In this document: positions 1 to 11,977 of the stretch, piece after piece
How the letters are laid out: each line of letters begins with the position of its first letter
Position numbering within the stretch: position 1 is the first letter of the stretch
DNA from: Athripsodes cinereus
Lineage: Eukaryota > Arthropoda > Insecta > Trichoptera > Leptoceridae
Direction: 5' to 3'
Length of the DNA: 64,000 bases
Assembly: GCA_947579605.1 (NCBI GenBank)
Contig: OX388313.1
Coordinates: 29,763,214 to 29,827,213 of the forward strand
Notes under the pieces: generated by a model
What the model saw: only the letters and a program-made list of their open reading frames with translations
The model's database searches: none
Told to the model about the DNA's origin: nothing
Made by a program: the position numbers and the translations under genes

Positions 1-79
1 ATACAGATTGTATTGAATATGAATGCATTTCTCTATAGAATTGCATGTATTGTGATACAGTAAGGAATGAATAAATAAA
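1..79 (+). repeat. Repeat family A, 3' end (cut by window edge)
   Basis: The stretch ends in ACAGTAAGGAATGAATAAAT. This is the same tail seen in the family A copies at 4425, 20158, 34547, 42838 and, inverted, 58547. An A-rich AATAAATAAA tail and a fixed 3' end suggest a non-LTR retrotransposon 3' UTR. The 5' part lies outside the window. Confidence 0.55.
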
Positions 80-1317
80 ACCAGTAGTGTGAAAATAAGC
101 TTACTTGTAGTTACATCATCTTGTTATAGGTATCATAACAATATTAAAATTCGTTGTAACAATCCACATTATTGCTATCGTCGCGTCGCGTCGCTTTCAT
201 AATCAATACCTAATGTGAAATGGAAATTAATTCAAATTCCGATATAAAAAAAATGACATGTTATGTACAGGATAAATGCTATATTCATAACATGGACGAG
301 ATAATCACTCCTTTCTAAATAATAACTAGAATTAGAAAATGATATCGATGTTAAAATTGATCAAATACTTAAATGTGGACATATAATTTCGATATTAGCA
401 AATTTTATGTTTGTGTATGTGTCCATCGTTTTTCCGACTTTCTTGAACAACGCGGTTTTACATTTATGTAAACCAAAACACTTCATGACTGACAATATCG
501 TACTTTCTATATGTAATATAATATTATTCAGGTATATAAGTATTACCATTCTTTCTTTTTGCGAAAGTTCATGATTTCAAATGCCACGCTAAAATGCATA
601 TTCCATCACGGCTCAAGATTCATGTTCATAAGATCCCACGATGTACCTACTATCGTAATTAATTCCAAGCAATTATTTTTTGCCGGTTATCAATGTATAT
701 GTTGCAACGTAGTACTTGCAAGAATGTTTGTTTAATGCCACATGTATATATTATTTAAAACCATATTGGTATTTAATGTAATGTGTACCTAATTTAATTA
801 TTAAGTACACTATGTATATACCTATATAACATACAAAATATTGTACATAGAAAAACCGTAACAGAGAATATAGTTTAGACGTAGAACCAGACGATGCCTA
901 AGGCCGTGCATACTTCGTGAGTGACGTTATAACGAAAGCTACATAACTATGTGTGTAGTTTGTATAAAAGTACTCAGCTTGCAATAAGCCTCGCAGAGGT
1001 TCTAATCAACTGGGCTAATATAAGAGAGTTACACATACATACTATTCATACTGTACGATACTACAAAGATCACGAATACTTAAATACATAGAGAACGTGA
1101 CCTATCACCATCAGAAGACTGTTACACAACGAGACGAGAGGAGTAGGAAAATGAAGAATCGTTTCTATGAATGGGAAGATTAATAAATGTTTGTTGCACG
1201 TGTCAAGGATAATATTTCTTATAACAATAGAGTCCTTGGATTTTTGATGAGTAATGCAATTTCTATTGTAGGAATGTACTATCTAATTGAATGGTAATAA
1301 TTTATTCATTCATACCA
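80..1317. other. AT-rich stretch, nothing recognised
   Basis: Stops are frequent in every frame. There is a short GTCGCGTCGCGTCGC run near 180-195. I see no gene, RNA or clear repeat. Confidence 0.6.
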
Positions 1318-1485
1318 ACACGGTATTTCCCACAAGTGGGGTAGCTAGCGAAGTAACTCTATGTAATTAACATGTAGGTCGCCTTCAACAGAAATTAGAC
1401 ATTCAGGATGGGTAGCATACCTCACTTTTTGACAGGTAATCATTGCTATGAATAGAAATGGGGAACCAATAATGATTCGAGACAA
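1318..1485 (-). repeat. Repeat family B copy
   Basis: The stretch reads CACGGTATTTCCCACAAGTG and then GGGTAGCTAGC, with ACATTCAGGATGGGTAGCAT further on. These are the two hallmark blocks of family B (reference copy 57411-57665). In this orientation the 3' tail is on the left, so the element lies on the minus strand. Confidence 0.6.
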
Positions 1486-4424
1486 GTGTAGATTGATCTT
1501 AAATATCGGTGATTATCTTATAATAATTTGCACCTTATAAGTAATACTTCGAATTACCCAACATTGATAATAAACATAACAGTTTTACAGAGAGATAATT
1601 CTAAAATCAACTCATTCATGAGTATTTTCTTTTTTATGTGTGAGACACAATGAGAAAACAACACATATGTAAACCTATCTAGAATTTAATGTATTTTTAC
1701 TGCTCACGACATGCACTTGAGGATGCATTGTTATCTGTGTATGTAGCAATATCATTACGATAACGGCAAGTTGTACCTATTGCAGTACTTGAAATATTTT
1801 CAGCACACAATAAGACAGTAAATGACATTGCATTACCCGTCTTACGTATTATTAATAACGTATAATACATACAAAACTAATTCATACTAAATACAATAAC
1901 AACATGACGAAAGTCTTTCACAGTACAGATACCCTAAAGAATTCCACATTACAATGCAAGTAAGTATGTGGCAAGTATACAAATAATCTGACTACCTTCT
2001 ATCAAATCAAAAGGAAACGAGTTAAGGGAGTGTGTATGGAATATCTCTAAGTCGCCATATTATACCATTATATACCAACTCGTAGAGGCTTTGTTGTGCA
2101 AATTATTCTGGAATGATCGACCTTGCTATACCTACTGGTAGTGAGTGAGTGTAGTGCAGTATTATATCGCCACAATAGACTTTACATTTAAAATACAACA
2201 CAATAATAATAATATATGATGATGTTATTATCATGATGGGAGAGCATGAGAAATATACTATAGGTATAAAATTCAAGTTGTCGGTATTATTTCGTATTAT
2301 TGACATTTTATCAGACCAACAATAACACCTGTTACACAACAATTTATTATTTAATAATGCATAATATGTATAACCGTATAGTGTAATATGTATTATTTAT
2401 AATACAATACATAACGTACTATAGCGCCTCTCTGCCTGGTGTATTTGTATTCCTACCGTAGATATGTATATGTAAAATATATTTAACATGTTTGCTGCAA
2501 TATTATAAATAACAATGTAATCAAATAATAGGCAACTGTTTTATTGATCAACTTGCTACTTCAGTCAAAATGAAAAGCGGAACGGAAAACAAAGAAACAA
2601 ACATCGAATACCTGTATCATTATCCCTATCTTACATAATATAATGAAATTAAAATATACAAGTCGATGTTAACAAAGTATTTAAATTTCTTTGGTCACTC
2701 AAATCTTCTAACTTTAAGTAAAAATATGCCATTCAACATAGACATACTAGACTTGCAGCGCGGAACATTTTTTCCGAATTTTTGTGTTCCAACATCGGTG
2801 ACCTTCAAGCATTAGCAATGTATTGTCTTACAACTAACGTCAGTTGCAAAATTTGATTGGCTGCATGTCCGATTTTTTCTTTAAATTACCTATCTAGTAT
2901 ATCTTCGACATTCAATTGGAAATTTTCACTCCCAACTGTAAATATATCTTGAAGGGGTGTAATTAATTAGTTTAATTATTATGTGAAAATTAGTAATAGA
3001 ACTTTTGGTTGGACGTGAAAAATTAAAGGTTTATTATTAATAATAACATCAAAAAATACTTAGTTTTTAAACGAAATATTTCTGCATCTTTAGTAATAAA
3101 AGAAATAATAATGATAACAAATAGGAATAAAATTACAATAATAAGATAAAACGTAATAAAAACTGTGCGTTATAACATATTTTTATGTTTAATAGTTTAT
3201 TCTAACTACATAATATTATATTATGTAGGTTTGTACTCATTATCACGAAAAAATATTATCAAATTAAACCACCGTGTTTTTTGTTACTGAAACAAAAAAG
3301 TATAAAAATTATAACTTAAAAGATACTAACGAGTATAATAGCAAAGCAAACGCAGCACAGCTGTGTTATCACTGTAAGTAAGTACACAGTCTGGTATAAT
3401 AATACATACATACATACACCTGTATAATGTGACGATACAACAAAAATAATTACTCGAGTTAAAATGAACATCAGATAAAATTCATAATAATATAATTACG
3501 TGAATATGTAACAAGATATCACAAGTCTGCTAGATAAAATAAAAGGTTATAAATAATAAATGTGTAATTATTACTGTTGTTGCATTATATCATAAAGAAA
3601 TTATAACGAGGGTTTTTTTTTATTTGAATTTACAGTTAATAAATACTTTGCGAATTGATTGATACAACAATAAATCTACTGATGGACTGTTTGGTGGTGA
3701 TCTAACAACGAATGTGCGGAATACATAAACTTGCATAGTCCAGAAATTTAACGAAAATATGGTAGTAATGCATAATACATAACTGGTATAAGCTTTATTG
3801 AACATCTCGAAGGCAAACAAACTATGTTCTTGATTCATTCACAGAGCAAATCGAATTATCTGCATTTACAAAACACTTGATCAAAATTCTGGATAATTAC
3901 AACCCAAATATTGAGTAATTAATACAATCACGATCATTCTTTGAAATGTAAGCGAGGGTATACGCCTATACTTGATAACTTTCATTCCTTAACCGCATTT
4001 TGTTAGTGGTTATGTCAGCAGAACTGACCACAGCAGACAGCTCGTAGGGCCAATCAATTGATAATATAACACACATACAATGTACCTACGTCCTACATAT
4101 TTGTTTCGACAATAATATTTTATCTTTTACTTCCGGGTGGGATACATTTTCAATGGATTATGTGGCGCAATAGACCACAAAGTATATTAATGATTGGGAC
4201 ACCAGGACAATATTTTGGTTAGCCTAATGGTATATAAATAGTATGTGGTATATAACTAGTGTGAAAACTAATAACATAAAAGGATATAATAAATTGATTT
4301 GATGAAAATATTCATCAATTATCAAAGCTATATGGGGAACTGAGGGAGTATTGTGACACTCTAATTTTAGTGGGACATAGAGAACAATAAATATGCTCTT
4401 GAATTTTTTTCTTTGAATTTTATA
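1486..4424. other. AT-rich stretch, nothing recognised
   Basis: No coding frame, RNA gene or transposon end is visible. ATT/AAT-rich low complexity occurs around 2198-2230 and a short (ATAC)n run around 3403-3418. Confidence 0.6.
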
Positions 4425-4556
4425 ATAGGTTAGTTGGAAGAGATCGTGCCTTTGCGATAAATTCGCCCTATGTATATTGATTGTATTTAATTTGAATGTA
4501 TACCTTTTATGTAATCGTTTGTAATCAATGTACAGTAAAGAATGAATAAATAAATA
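4425..4556 (+). repeat. Repeat family A copy
   Basis: This is a clear copy. It starts TAGGTTAGTTGGAAGAGATC, has GCGATAAATTCGCCC and TGTATATTGATTG in the middle, and ends AATCAATGTACAGTAAAGAA followed by TGAATAAATAAA. It is probably the 3' end of a non-LTR retrotransposon. The clade cannot be assigned without the coding part. Confidence 0.65.
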
Positions 4557-7418
4557 TAATTTGTAAATTCAGCTGGAAATACCGTAGGTTTTGTTTTATA
4601 TCTATTTGCATTAATCACCATAATTTTCACGTAAACCAAATAATGCCATTATTATCTATGAAAATTTCATATATAAATCTCATTGCATTAAGAGCGTATT
4701 TCTCTATCACATTTGGAAGGTATTGTAGAGATTATCGTTTATGAAAATATGACGAGAAATATTATTTTCACACACCAGCACCTATATTGGGTAGTATTAA
4801 ATAATTTCATATACTCGCTGCGCTATGCAATGTTGAATCAAGGTCAGGTTCACACGGAACATTTAATAAAACATTATCGTTTAATCGCCTACTAAAAATA
4901 TACATGAAAGACATTTTTATTGTACCTAAGCAGTAGAATAAATCGGAATATTCTTATTACAAAATACAATAATATAGGTAACAATATTACGATTTGTTTG
5001 TTTGCTATGCACACAGTATGCTACTTGTTGCCAACATCAATTTCTCCATACACATATTTAATCAAAATAATGTGCATTGCCTTGGAAAAACCAGTAAGCT
5101 TAAAGTATGCTAAAAATCATCGAGTACCAACGATAGTATCGCTTTTATATAATTGTAATTACAAATGTAATCAATGGATTTGTCATTAATGCGTGAATTT
5201 TGCGGTGAAAAAAAAAACAATTAGCGATTCGGAATAACCAGATCTTCTTTCCTTCAATGACAAAAAAGAGTTATCGAAAAATAAAACAATGAAAAGAATG
5301 AATTAATAACACAACCTGTACACATGCATAATGTCTCCCGAAATAAAAACCTTCATAGGATACGAGTGCAGTCTGACTTTCTGGTAAGGCGATCATAAAA
5401 ATGTATTCCTGGTTATGCGAGAAACTTGTATTGCGAAGTACATAATAAATAATTTTATTATAGATGCTTGGTAAGGATATTGTGTCGCTACCTACAATAA
5501 TAATCTGCGCTGCAAAAGGTGCGCTGTGTGTGAATGGAGGAAGCAAAGGGTCCCGAAATTAGAACAAATTTATACCTGGATACCGAGAACCGTAATTTGT
5601 ATTGTAATGTAGGTACTACGGGGAATACTCACAATATTGGGAAGGCTTTCATTGTCAAATTGTACCAAAAATCAACTACTAAACAGTACCTAATGACACA
5701 CTATCACAATTCGTAGATGATATTATTATTATGAATTTCAGACAAGTACCTGTGCCGAAAAAGCAACCTTCAATAAAAGTTCCGCTTCAAGTCGACATCA
5801 GGCTGTCAGTAAGTAGTATAGTTTGCATTTTGAACATTACTCTTGAAAGTTCGAGAAGTTGTCATAAGATTACCTAGCTAACCTCCACACAACGTGGTTA
5901 GTGAACTGGTTAGAAAAATGTCACATCGATAACAATATAATCCAACAAGATCCCGATTCTAACGAACACTGTCGACAATTAATTTGAAAACAACGACAAA
6001 CGAAATTTTGGTATGAGCAAATATGAAAAGACATACACTGTAGGCTTTATTAAAATAAAACAATAAGCAACGTATTTAGTACACAATTTCAGCATGCAAA
6101 TAATATGTTATGATAATTCGCGCAGTCGACATAATATGTTTCATACTGGAAATATTAAATGTGAATTACTAAAAATTACACCAATTGCGATACAATGTGG
6201 AGTTAGAAATGAGAGACCATCGCGAACAAAATGATAATTAAGGCACATTGCAGAAATAACAATATGACAATATGTTTCTATGAATAGTGTTCAAATATAA
6301 TAAGACCACGTGAATGTTTCCTACATGCGGGGAAGATAGTTCGATAAGAGGATCAAAATAAACTCCACAATATTACCTATATAGTAGGTACCTACGCGAT
6401 ACGCATCGCATTATAACAATATGGACACATACTCAAAGAGTTGTCATTTAAATATTAAATGTGTATTAGATATATTAAAATTTTACTTACTTTGAAGCAT
6501 GCACATCCAGTAATAAAGGAATATGTCTCGTCCATTGCGATTAATTAATTCAATAATCCAAATAAAATTTGACACATGGAATACACAACACGAACGCTTT
6601 TCTTATTTTCAAAGTTTAAATAATACGTAGAGCTATTGTGCCAACACGATATTATGGTTTGTTATTATTGTTTATATTATGGAAGTCCTGTTACCCTATT
6701 AAGTGCAATTATTATAGAAATAATTATATTTTACTGTCAATTATAACAATTTGTATGTAAACAACGCGGCCGCGAGGTTTCGAACAGCCCGGCTCTACAG
6801 AGTCGCGCATGTAACTAACTTTTGAGCACGTGGTTTCATAGCGGACGACGTGGCTTGAGCCGGTATACAATCCACAGAACCCCCCCCCCCTCTAACAACC
6901 TCGCTTACCTCATCCATACACAATACATAAGAGTATTATACATATCTACGTACACCAATACATACAACGACCATAAAATTATTGTTAAATATGTATACAC
7001 GTCAAAAAAAGATATAAACCGTTCATACAGGACGCAAATATTAGCGGTATACGAAATGAATTTTCTTGCTTATTAAGTGGCCACTTTTGATAAAGCGGTT
7101 TGATTGAAATAACCACCTCTCACACGAATGAAGCAGAGGAATTAATATTGTGATAAACACGCTTTGTTGTAACAAGTGTTGCCCTCATTGCAATGCATCG
7201 CATCGAGATTTACGGAGGAGAGAAGTACACTTTTTCAATGTTCCTTCTATTTGCAGTTTAACAGGTAATAATAAATTGATTAGAATGCAGTACCTACTTA
7301 CTGTGTTGGTATGTCGTGTTGTTTGATAATAATAATAGTAAATGAAGTACGCGATAGACTTTGGAAAAGGTAATACCTACGATTAATACGAAGAATGTTT
7401 TACAACACACGTTATTAT
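4557..7418. other. AT-rich stretch with one GC-rich patch
   Basis: No gene is recognised. A locally GC-rich patch at about 6768-6900 contains a GCGGCCGC site and an 11-base C run (6880-6890). It could be a promoter or non-coding exon of an unseen gene, or part of a decayed repeat. Confidence 0.5.
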
Positions 7419-7577
7419 GTGTATAGAACCGTCTGGTCTTTAGTGACCTCACCTGGGGACGTGCCGGGGCCCGATCACACTGTTGGGAAAGCATATTTGG
7501 GAATTGGTTATTTGAAAGTTGTTTCATCAACGGGTACCGGGCGGCCGATGCAATACGAGGAATAACATAATATAATA
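7419..7577 (+). other. GC-rich open stretch, possible retrotransposon remnant
   Basis: A plus-strand frame is open for about 50 codons, with residues such as VTSPGDVPGPDHTVGKAYLG, and stops at about 7577. It is much richer in GC than its surroundings. It lies 80 bp before a LINE C-terminal remnant at 7660, so a decayed retrotransposon is likely. I do not recognise the protein and no start codon is convincing. Confidence 0.25.
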
Positions 7578-7659
7578 TTATTGATTGAGTCGACGTTGAT
7601 TTTGTAAAACTACATTATATTGATAAAATGAAAACAATTTTTTTTTTTTTTTTCGACAG

Positions 7660-7764
7660 TGGACCGGTGTCAGAACCGTGGAGGAGCTGTTTCGCGCCGC
7701 CCAGGACAGGGAAGCTTTCTCTCAAATGGTCGTCAACGTCGGGGGGACCCGACAAGACACATGA
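7660..7764 (+). pseudogene. LINE reverse transcriptase C-terminal fragment
   Basis: The frame reads WTGVRTVEELFRAAQDREAF and then SQMVVNVGGTRQDT before a TGA. An AQDRxxF/W block followed by a short basic tail is the usual C-terminus of insect non-LTR ORFs. The fragment starts abruptly after an 18-base T run and is followed by (GAA)n-like sequence, so it is 5'-truncated and non-functional. Confidence 0.5.
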
Positions 7765-8021
7765 AGAAGAAGAAGATATCAATATAATATTATCTAATTA
7801 ATATCGTGCACCTACCATAACATGCATAACAATAAATCTATTTTTTAATATTCCATAGGTTAAGACATTACCATGTGTGGGCTATCTAAATAGATCTTCC
7901 GTTCCTTGGACGTTAATGACATTTAAGGATTTTATGTCATATAAAATGTAGACTAATTTATTAATAAAATTAAAACGAAGAATTCAATTTTAGAAATCTT
8001 TTATACATTATTGTGTCACGG

Positions 8022-8245
8022 CAAATCCCACAAACGGAGTAGCCAGCAGTCAAGCTGCATGCTATAAACATACAAGCTGTCTTCTACGTGCCAACAAACA
8101 ATTAAGGCAATCAGGATGGATGGTAAAATTCATCGCTAAAATTAAGATGTAAAATGTCTATTATTTTGAACACTTGCCTTTTGCTTGACACTTTCATTTA
8201 GAAAACTCGTAATAACTCTTTACACCTACTTGATTAGAAATAACA
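8022..8245 (-). repeat. Repeat family B copy, long but diverged
   Basis: Hallmark blocks are CACGGCAAATCCCACAAACG, GTAGCCAGCAGTCAAGCTGC, CAATCAGGATGGATGG and AAGATGTAAAATGTCTATTA, then the CACTTGCCTTTTGC block. All are collinear with the 57411-57665 reference copy. The minus-strand orientation is inferred from the position of the 3' end. Confidence 0.65.
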
Positions 8246-8599
8246 AAGAATACAAAAAGATACAAGTCAGTTACAGCCCATGTTCTTCATCAGAGATGTG
8301 ACGTATTTCAAATAAAAGTATTTAAAATATAAATACAAAATACGTATTTGTATTTTGTATTTCAAATACCTTTTTGTAAAAAGTATTTTGTATTTTATTT
8401 GAAATACTTTTTTTGAGTATTTTGTATTTTACACAAAATACTTTTACAAAATACCTTTTTATTGTTTGAAACAAAATTCTGCCATTAATTGATATGCGCG
8501 TACGCAAGCTTTTTTGCCAATTTGTTGAATTACAAATACAACGTTTCCATTAGAGTACTCCATGTTAGAGATATACACACATAATAATGATGATTGAAC

Positions 8600-9190
8600 A
8601 AATTATACATGACGCCGTTTAACGATCCATGGCCATTTCAAGGGCGCTGTGATTTCTCCTGAATGGTAGCATTTTCAATTTTGTCTGAAGGCAATCTATT
8701 CCAGGCAGATGACGCTGCGACTTTGTTTCTTCTTTCTGCAAATTTAGAGGTATTTGCCCTTTTGAGTTCAACGAGTTTAAGAAGCTGAGCACAGCCTTCG
8801 CCACACATTTTCGTCAGCGGAACAGCTCAGTGGGTAGTGTGCTGCCTTGTGGACAGTGAGACACAGTTTAAACACCAGTATCTCTAGGACTCTCAGTTAG
8901 TGTAGACTTCTTAGTAGTGAAGTTATGTGGCAGCTCTTATTCTCTCTGTAAATGATCCGGAGGCAACACTAAAAACCATCTGAAGACGATAAGGAAGAGT
9001 CTGGAGCAGTCCTGTATACTGTATGTATGATATTACAGTAGTCCATACGATTTCAGATTTGGATTATCCATTCTGATTTATTTTGCAGCCCAAGTCAGGA
9101 ATTCTCTTACCTGCTTGATGATACTCAATCCATTTATGACAATTTTCGGCTTATCTCTTCTAACAACCGTACATTTTGTCATGACTTAAT
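8600..9190 (-). pseudogene. LINE reverse transcriptase fragment inside the hAT element
   Basis: On the minus strand 9187-9080 reads KPKIVINGLSIIKQVREF, the usual block just after the polymerase core of non-LTR reverse transcriptases. Positions 8810-8640 read SKFAERRNKVAASSAWNRLP, matching the C-terminal AWN/LWNxLP block. The 3' end (GCCCTTGAAATGG, then AAACGGCGTCAT) matches the LINE at 42280-42620, so both belong to one family. Stops and frame changes interrupt it. No endonuclease domain is present. Confidence 0.6.
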
Positions 9191-9238
9191 TAATTTTTTT
9201 TTTCTATTTTGACAGTTCTTCCTAAGGCTCATCCTCAT

Positions 9239-9680
9239 TGTCTGCAAGCAATGATATATCGAATCATGTCAACCCTTTCTCCATTTATGTATACTCTTGT
9301 CCAGTTTTTCATTCATCAATTGTCTGCAAGCAATGCTATATCGAATCATGTCAACCCTTTCTCCATTTATGTATGCTCTTGTCCAGTTTTTCATTCATCA
9401 ATGGCATTCATCAATTGTCTGCAAGCAATGCTATAACGAATCATGTCAACCTTTTCTCCATTTATGTATACCTACTCTTGTCCAGTTTTTCATTCATCAA
9501 TTGTCTGCAAGCAATGCTATATCGAATCATGTCAACCCTTTATCCATTTATGTATACTCTTGTCCAGTTTTTCATTCATCAATGGCATTCATCAATTGTC
9601 TGCAAGCAATGCTATATCGAATCATGTCAACCCTTTCTCCATTTATGTATACTTTTGTCCAGTTTTTAATTTCTCTTTCA
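9239..9680 (+). repeat. Minisatellite, five units alternating 82 and 95 bp
   Basis: The motif TGTCTGCAAGCAATG starts at 9239, 9321, 9416, 9502 and 9597, giving spacings of 82, 95, 86 and 95. The longer units carry a 13-bp ATGGCATTCATCA insertion, which creates a two-unit higher-order pattern. Another unit differs by a 4-bp CTAC insertion. Sequence between units is nearly identical. All forward frames stay open for long stretches because the unit lacks stops. These reading frames are by-products of the repeat, not genes. Confidence 0.85.
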
Positions 9681-9914
9681 TTCATCAATGGTTTAAATAT
9701 TAAATACTTTTGTCTTACACCTTGTTCGACTATTTGTAAAAAGTATTTTAAAAAGGTATTTTAAAAAAGTATTTTGAAAATACGTATTTTGTATTTAAAT
9801 ACCATTTTGAAAAAGTATTTAGTATTTTGTATTTGAAATACAAAAATTCAAAAGTATTTGTATTTTGTATTTAAATACTTTTTTGAAAGTATTTTGCACA
9901 TCTCTGTTCTTCAT

Positions 9915-11798
9915 TCTGTCTTAACACACGATTTTTAGATCCAGAGCTGAAAATGGAACCGCGTACTTTCCGAGACAAAAAATTGCAAGCAAAAATTTGC
10001 TAAAAGCTTTGGACAATTTCAACAGGGAGTTTTTTATATCAGAAACGAGTGCAAGATCGAAAGCCTCGGGGATCTGTCCTACTGGAGAAGTCAAAGCTTT
10101 ATAGAGGAGTGTTTCCTTAATACCTTATTTACAATACAATATATAACTACTAAACTAAAATTAACTGCAACAAAATGATTAGCCGTATTCTAAAAAATCC
10201 GCTATAAAGCCGTATTCTATAAAATCAGATTGATAATGACCTTATAAGTCGAAAGACGTCTCTCTGCGAATTAAAAAACAATAGTAGAAAGGAACACTTG
10301 TTTCAAATTTCATTAGTATTCTATAAAATAATTTGGTAATATTATTGTCACGTTACGTAAATATTAATTATGTCACAATACTGTCCAGATTCTCTATGAT
10401 TTGTAATCACTGCCAACAAGTTCAAGGACGTGAGATGCTTCACGCAGAATTTACCTAAGTATACAATATGTAATGGAATGTTAACATTACCGAGTAAGTA
10501 CCAGTGTACTGATTATTAATTAATATGCGTGTATGTATGTATTAAGTAACATCAATTAGACAAGTATTTTGTGAGTGTTGTGTACTTAGGTGAATCACGC
10601 GTGGACATTTTATGTTACCAGGTATGTTATTCAAGGAACTTATACTAAATTGAAGGATACTTCATTATCGATTATTGTACTTCTCTGAATTGAATGTTTG
10701 CCATCGTACCTGTAGTCCAACTCGCACAGGTCCTCTGTACTCTATGAAACGAGCGTTACGGATAATTATTATTTTTGCTTTCGTGGAAAAATCATTATAA
10801 AATGTATAATTTCTACATTATATAGGTAACTATAGTATATTGTTCCAATACCCGACTGTGTATTTTTAAACTTAGGGTCTAACCAGACCACAAAAAAGAA
10901 ATAAACACCATATCCTTTAAGTACACTTTCCTCAACATCAGCAGTGAATCCATTGGTCATTATATTATATCTGTGGGAGATGCCAGGATAGTACAAATGC
11001 ACAGATAGATTTAATTTAGGTTTTAGAACATTCTTTATAGAATTCACCGTAATGTCTAATACTCAATATACTAATGAAATAAGATGACCGTACTGCAGAA
11101 TTGATTGCATAATCTTCTAAATGACCACACGCAAAAGTTAGAACAAAATTTTTAAATAAATCACAACTAGATTTATAACATATTTTTGTTGCAACATACA
11201 GCAGTATCTATATAATATATCACATTACAATATGTAGGACTATGGATAATTATCGTGATAAATTTGTATTTAGTATTTACTCTTCTCATATAAATACAAA
11301 ACACACACGTTGTTGTGTGTTCGCGTGATTTGAATCGTTATCAGATTATATATTTATATTATCACTTGTCAAAATATTATATTCATTCTACTAATAACGT
11401 AGCTCCGTTTCGTATTTTATATGTGTTGTCACAAGAAAAAAAATATACAGTCTAATTGATTAGGTAACATATTATAATTTAATATAAACAAGTGATAAGA
11501 AATGTAACATATATGTATATAAGTATTTCGTAAATGGGTGTGGTCACTTCGGCCTCTTCTACAGACTCGTTGTTATACAATGGAAAAAAAACACAGTTAA
11601 TCTATTATCTTTCTGCCATTGATTTATCTTAAAGACCTTCTCTTTATAGATCGATGGGTCTCAAGTTTGAAATGAAAACTCGCCTCGCATTGATTCAAAG
11701 TTTACCGTATTCTGCTATAATAGTCAAAAGATTGTTATCAGGGTCTAATATTTTGACGTAAAATCTTATTCAAATTCAATTCCTATTTCCATAAACAC
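9915..11798. other. AT-rich stretch, mostly unassigned
   Basis: Apart from the half-hairpin copy at 10258-10313, I see no gene or transposon. A short duplicated GCCGTATTCTA phrase occurs at about 10181 and 10210. Confidence 0.5.
10258..10313 (+). repeat. Half copy of the 11.85-kb hairpin repeat
   Basis: CTCTCTGCGAATTAAAAAAC and then AATAGTAGAAAGGAACACTT match the right arm of the hairpin at 11912-11965 with few changes. Only one arm is present here, so the unit is either truncated or a single-arm ancestor. Confidence 0.65.
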
Positions 11799-11850
11799 TA
11801 AGTTTCAGTATATTAATTGTGTCGGTGCACACGTAGTAGAATTCCATAAT

Positions 11851-11965
11851 AATGCAATTTGAAACAAGTGTTCCTTTCTACTATTGTTTGTTAATTCGCA
11901 GAGAAGTAGTCTCTCTGCGAATTAACAAACAATAGTAGAAAGGAACACTTGTTTCAAATTGCATT
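11851..11965. repeat. Long inverted repeat, 54-bp arms
   Basis: The left arm 11851-11905 starts AATGCAATTTGAAACAAGTG. The right arm (about 11912-11965) is its near-perfect reverse complement, around a loop of about 6 bases. A 12-bp direct repeat ACTAAGTTTCAG lies on either side (11799-11810 and 11966-11977). This suggests that an insertion covering 11811-11965 duplicated its target. The type of element is not identified. Confidence 0.75.
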
Positions 11966-11977
11966 ACTAAGTTTCAG

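Larger units (their letters stand above)
8291..9906. mobile_element. Non-autonomous hAT-like DNA transposon, 1616 bp
   Basis: The ends are inverted: CAGAGATGTG at 8291-8300 and CACATCTCTG at 9897-9906. They are flanked by a perfect 8-bp direct repeat TTCTTCAT (8283-8290 and 9907-9914). A CAGAG-type end with an 8-bp target duplication is diagnostic of the hAT superfamily. Both terminal regions (about 8301-8465 and 9700-9896) are arrays of AAATAC/GTATTT motifs in inverted orientation. The interior holds no hAT transposase. It contains a LINE fragment (8600-9190, minus strand) and an 82/95-bp minisatellite (9239-9680). The element is therefore a composite that cannot move by itself. The perfect target duplication argues for a fairly recent insertion of the whole composite. 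Confidence 0.85.

Noticed and set aside
9209..9764. Four overlapping open frames of 75-155 codons as candidate repeat proteins
   Set aside because: They occupy different frames of the same minisatellite and encode the same repeat read three ways. No single frame is favoured, so they are by-products of a stop-free unit.
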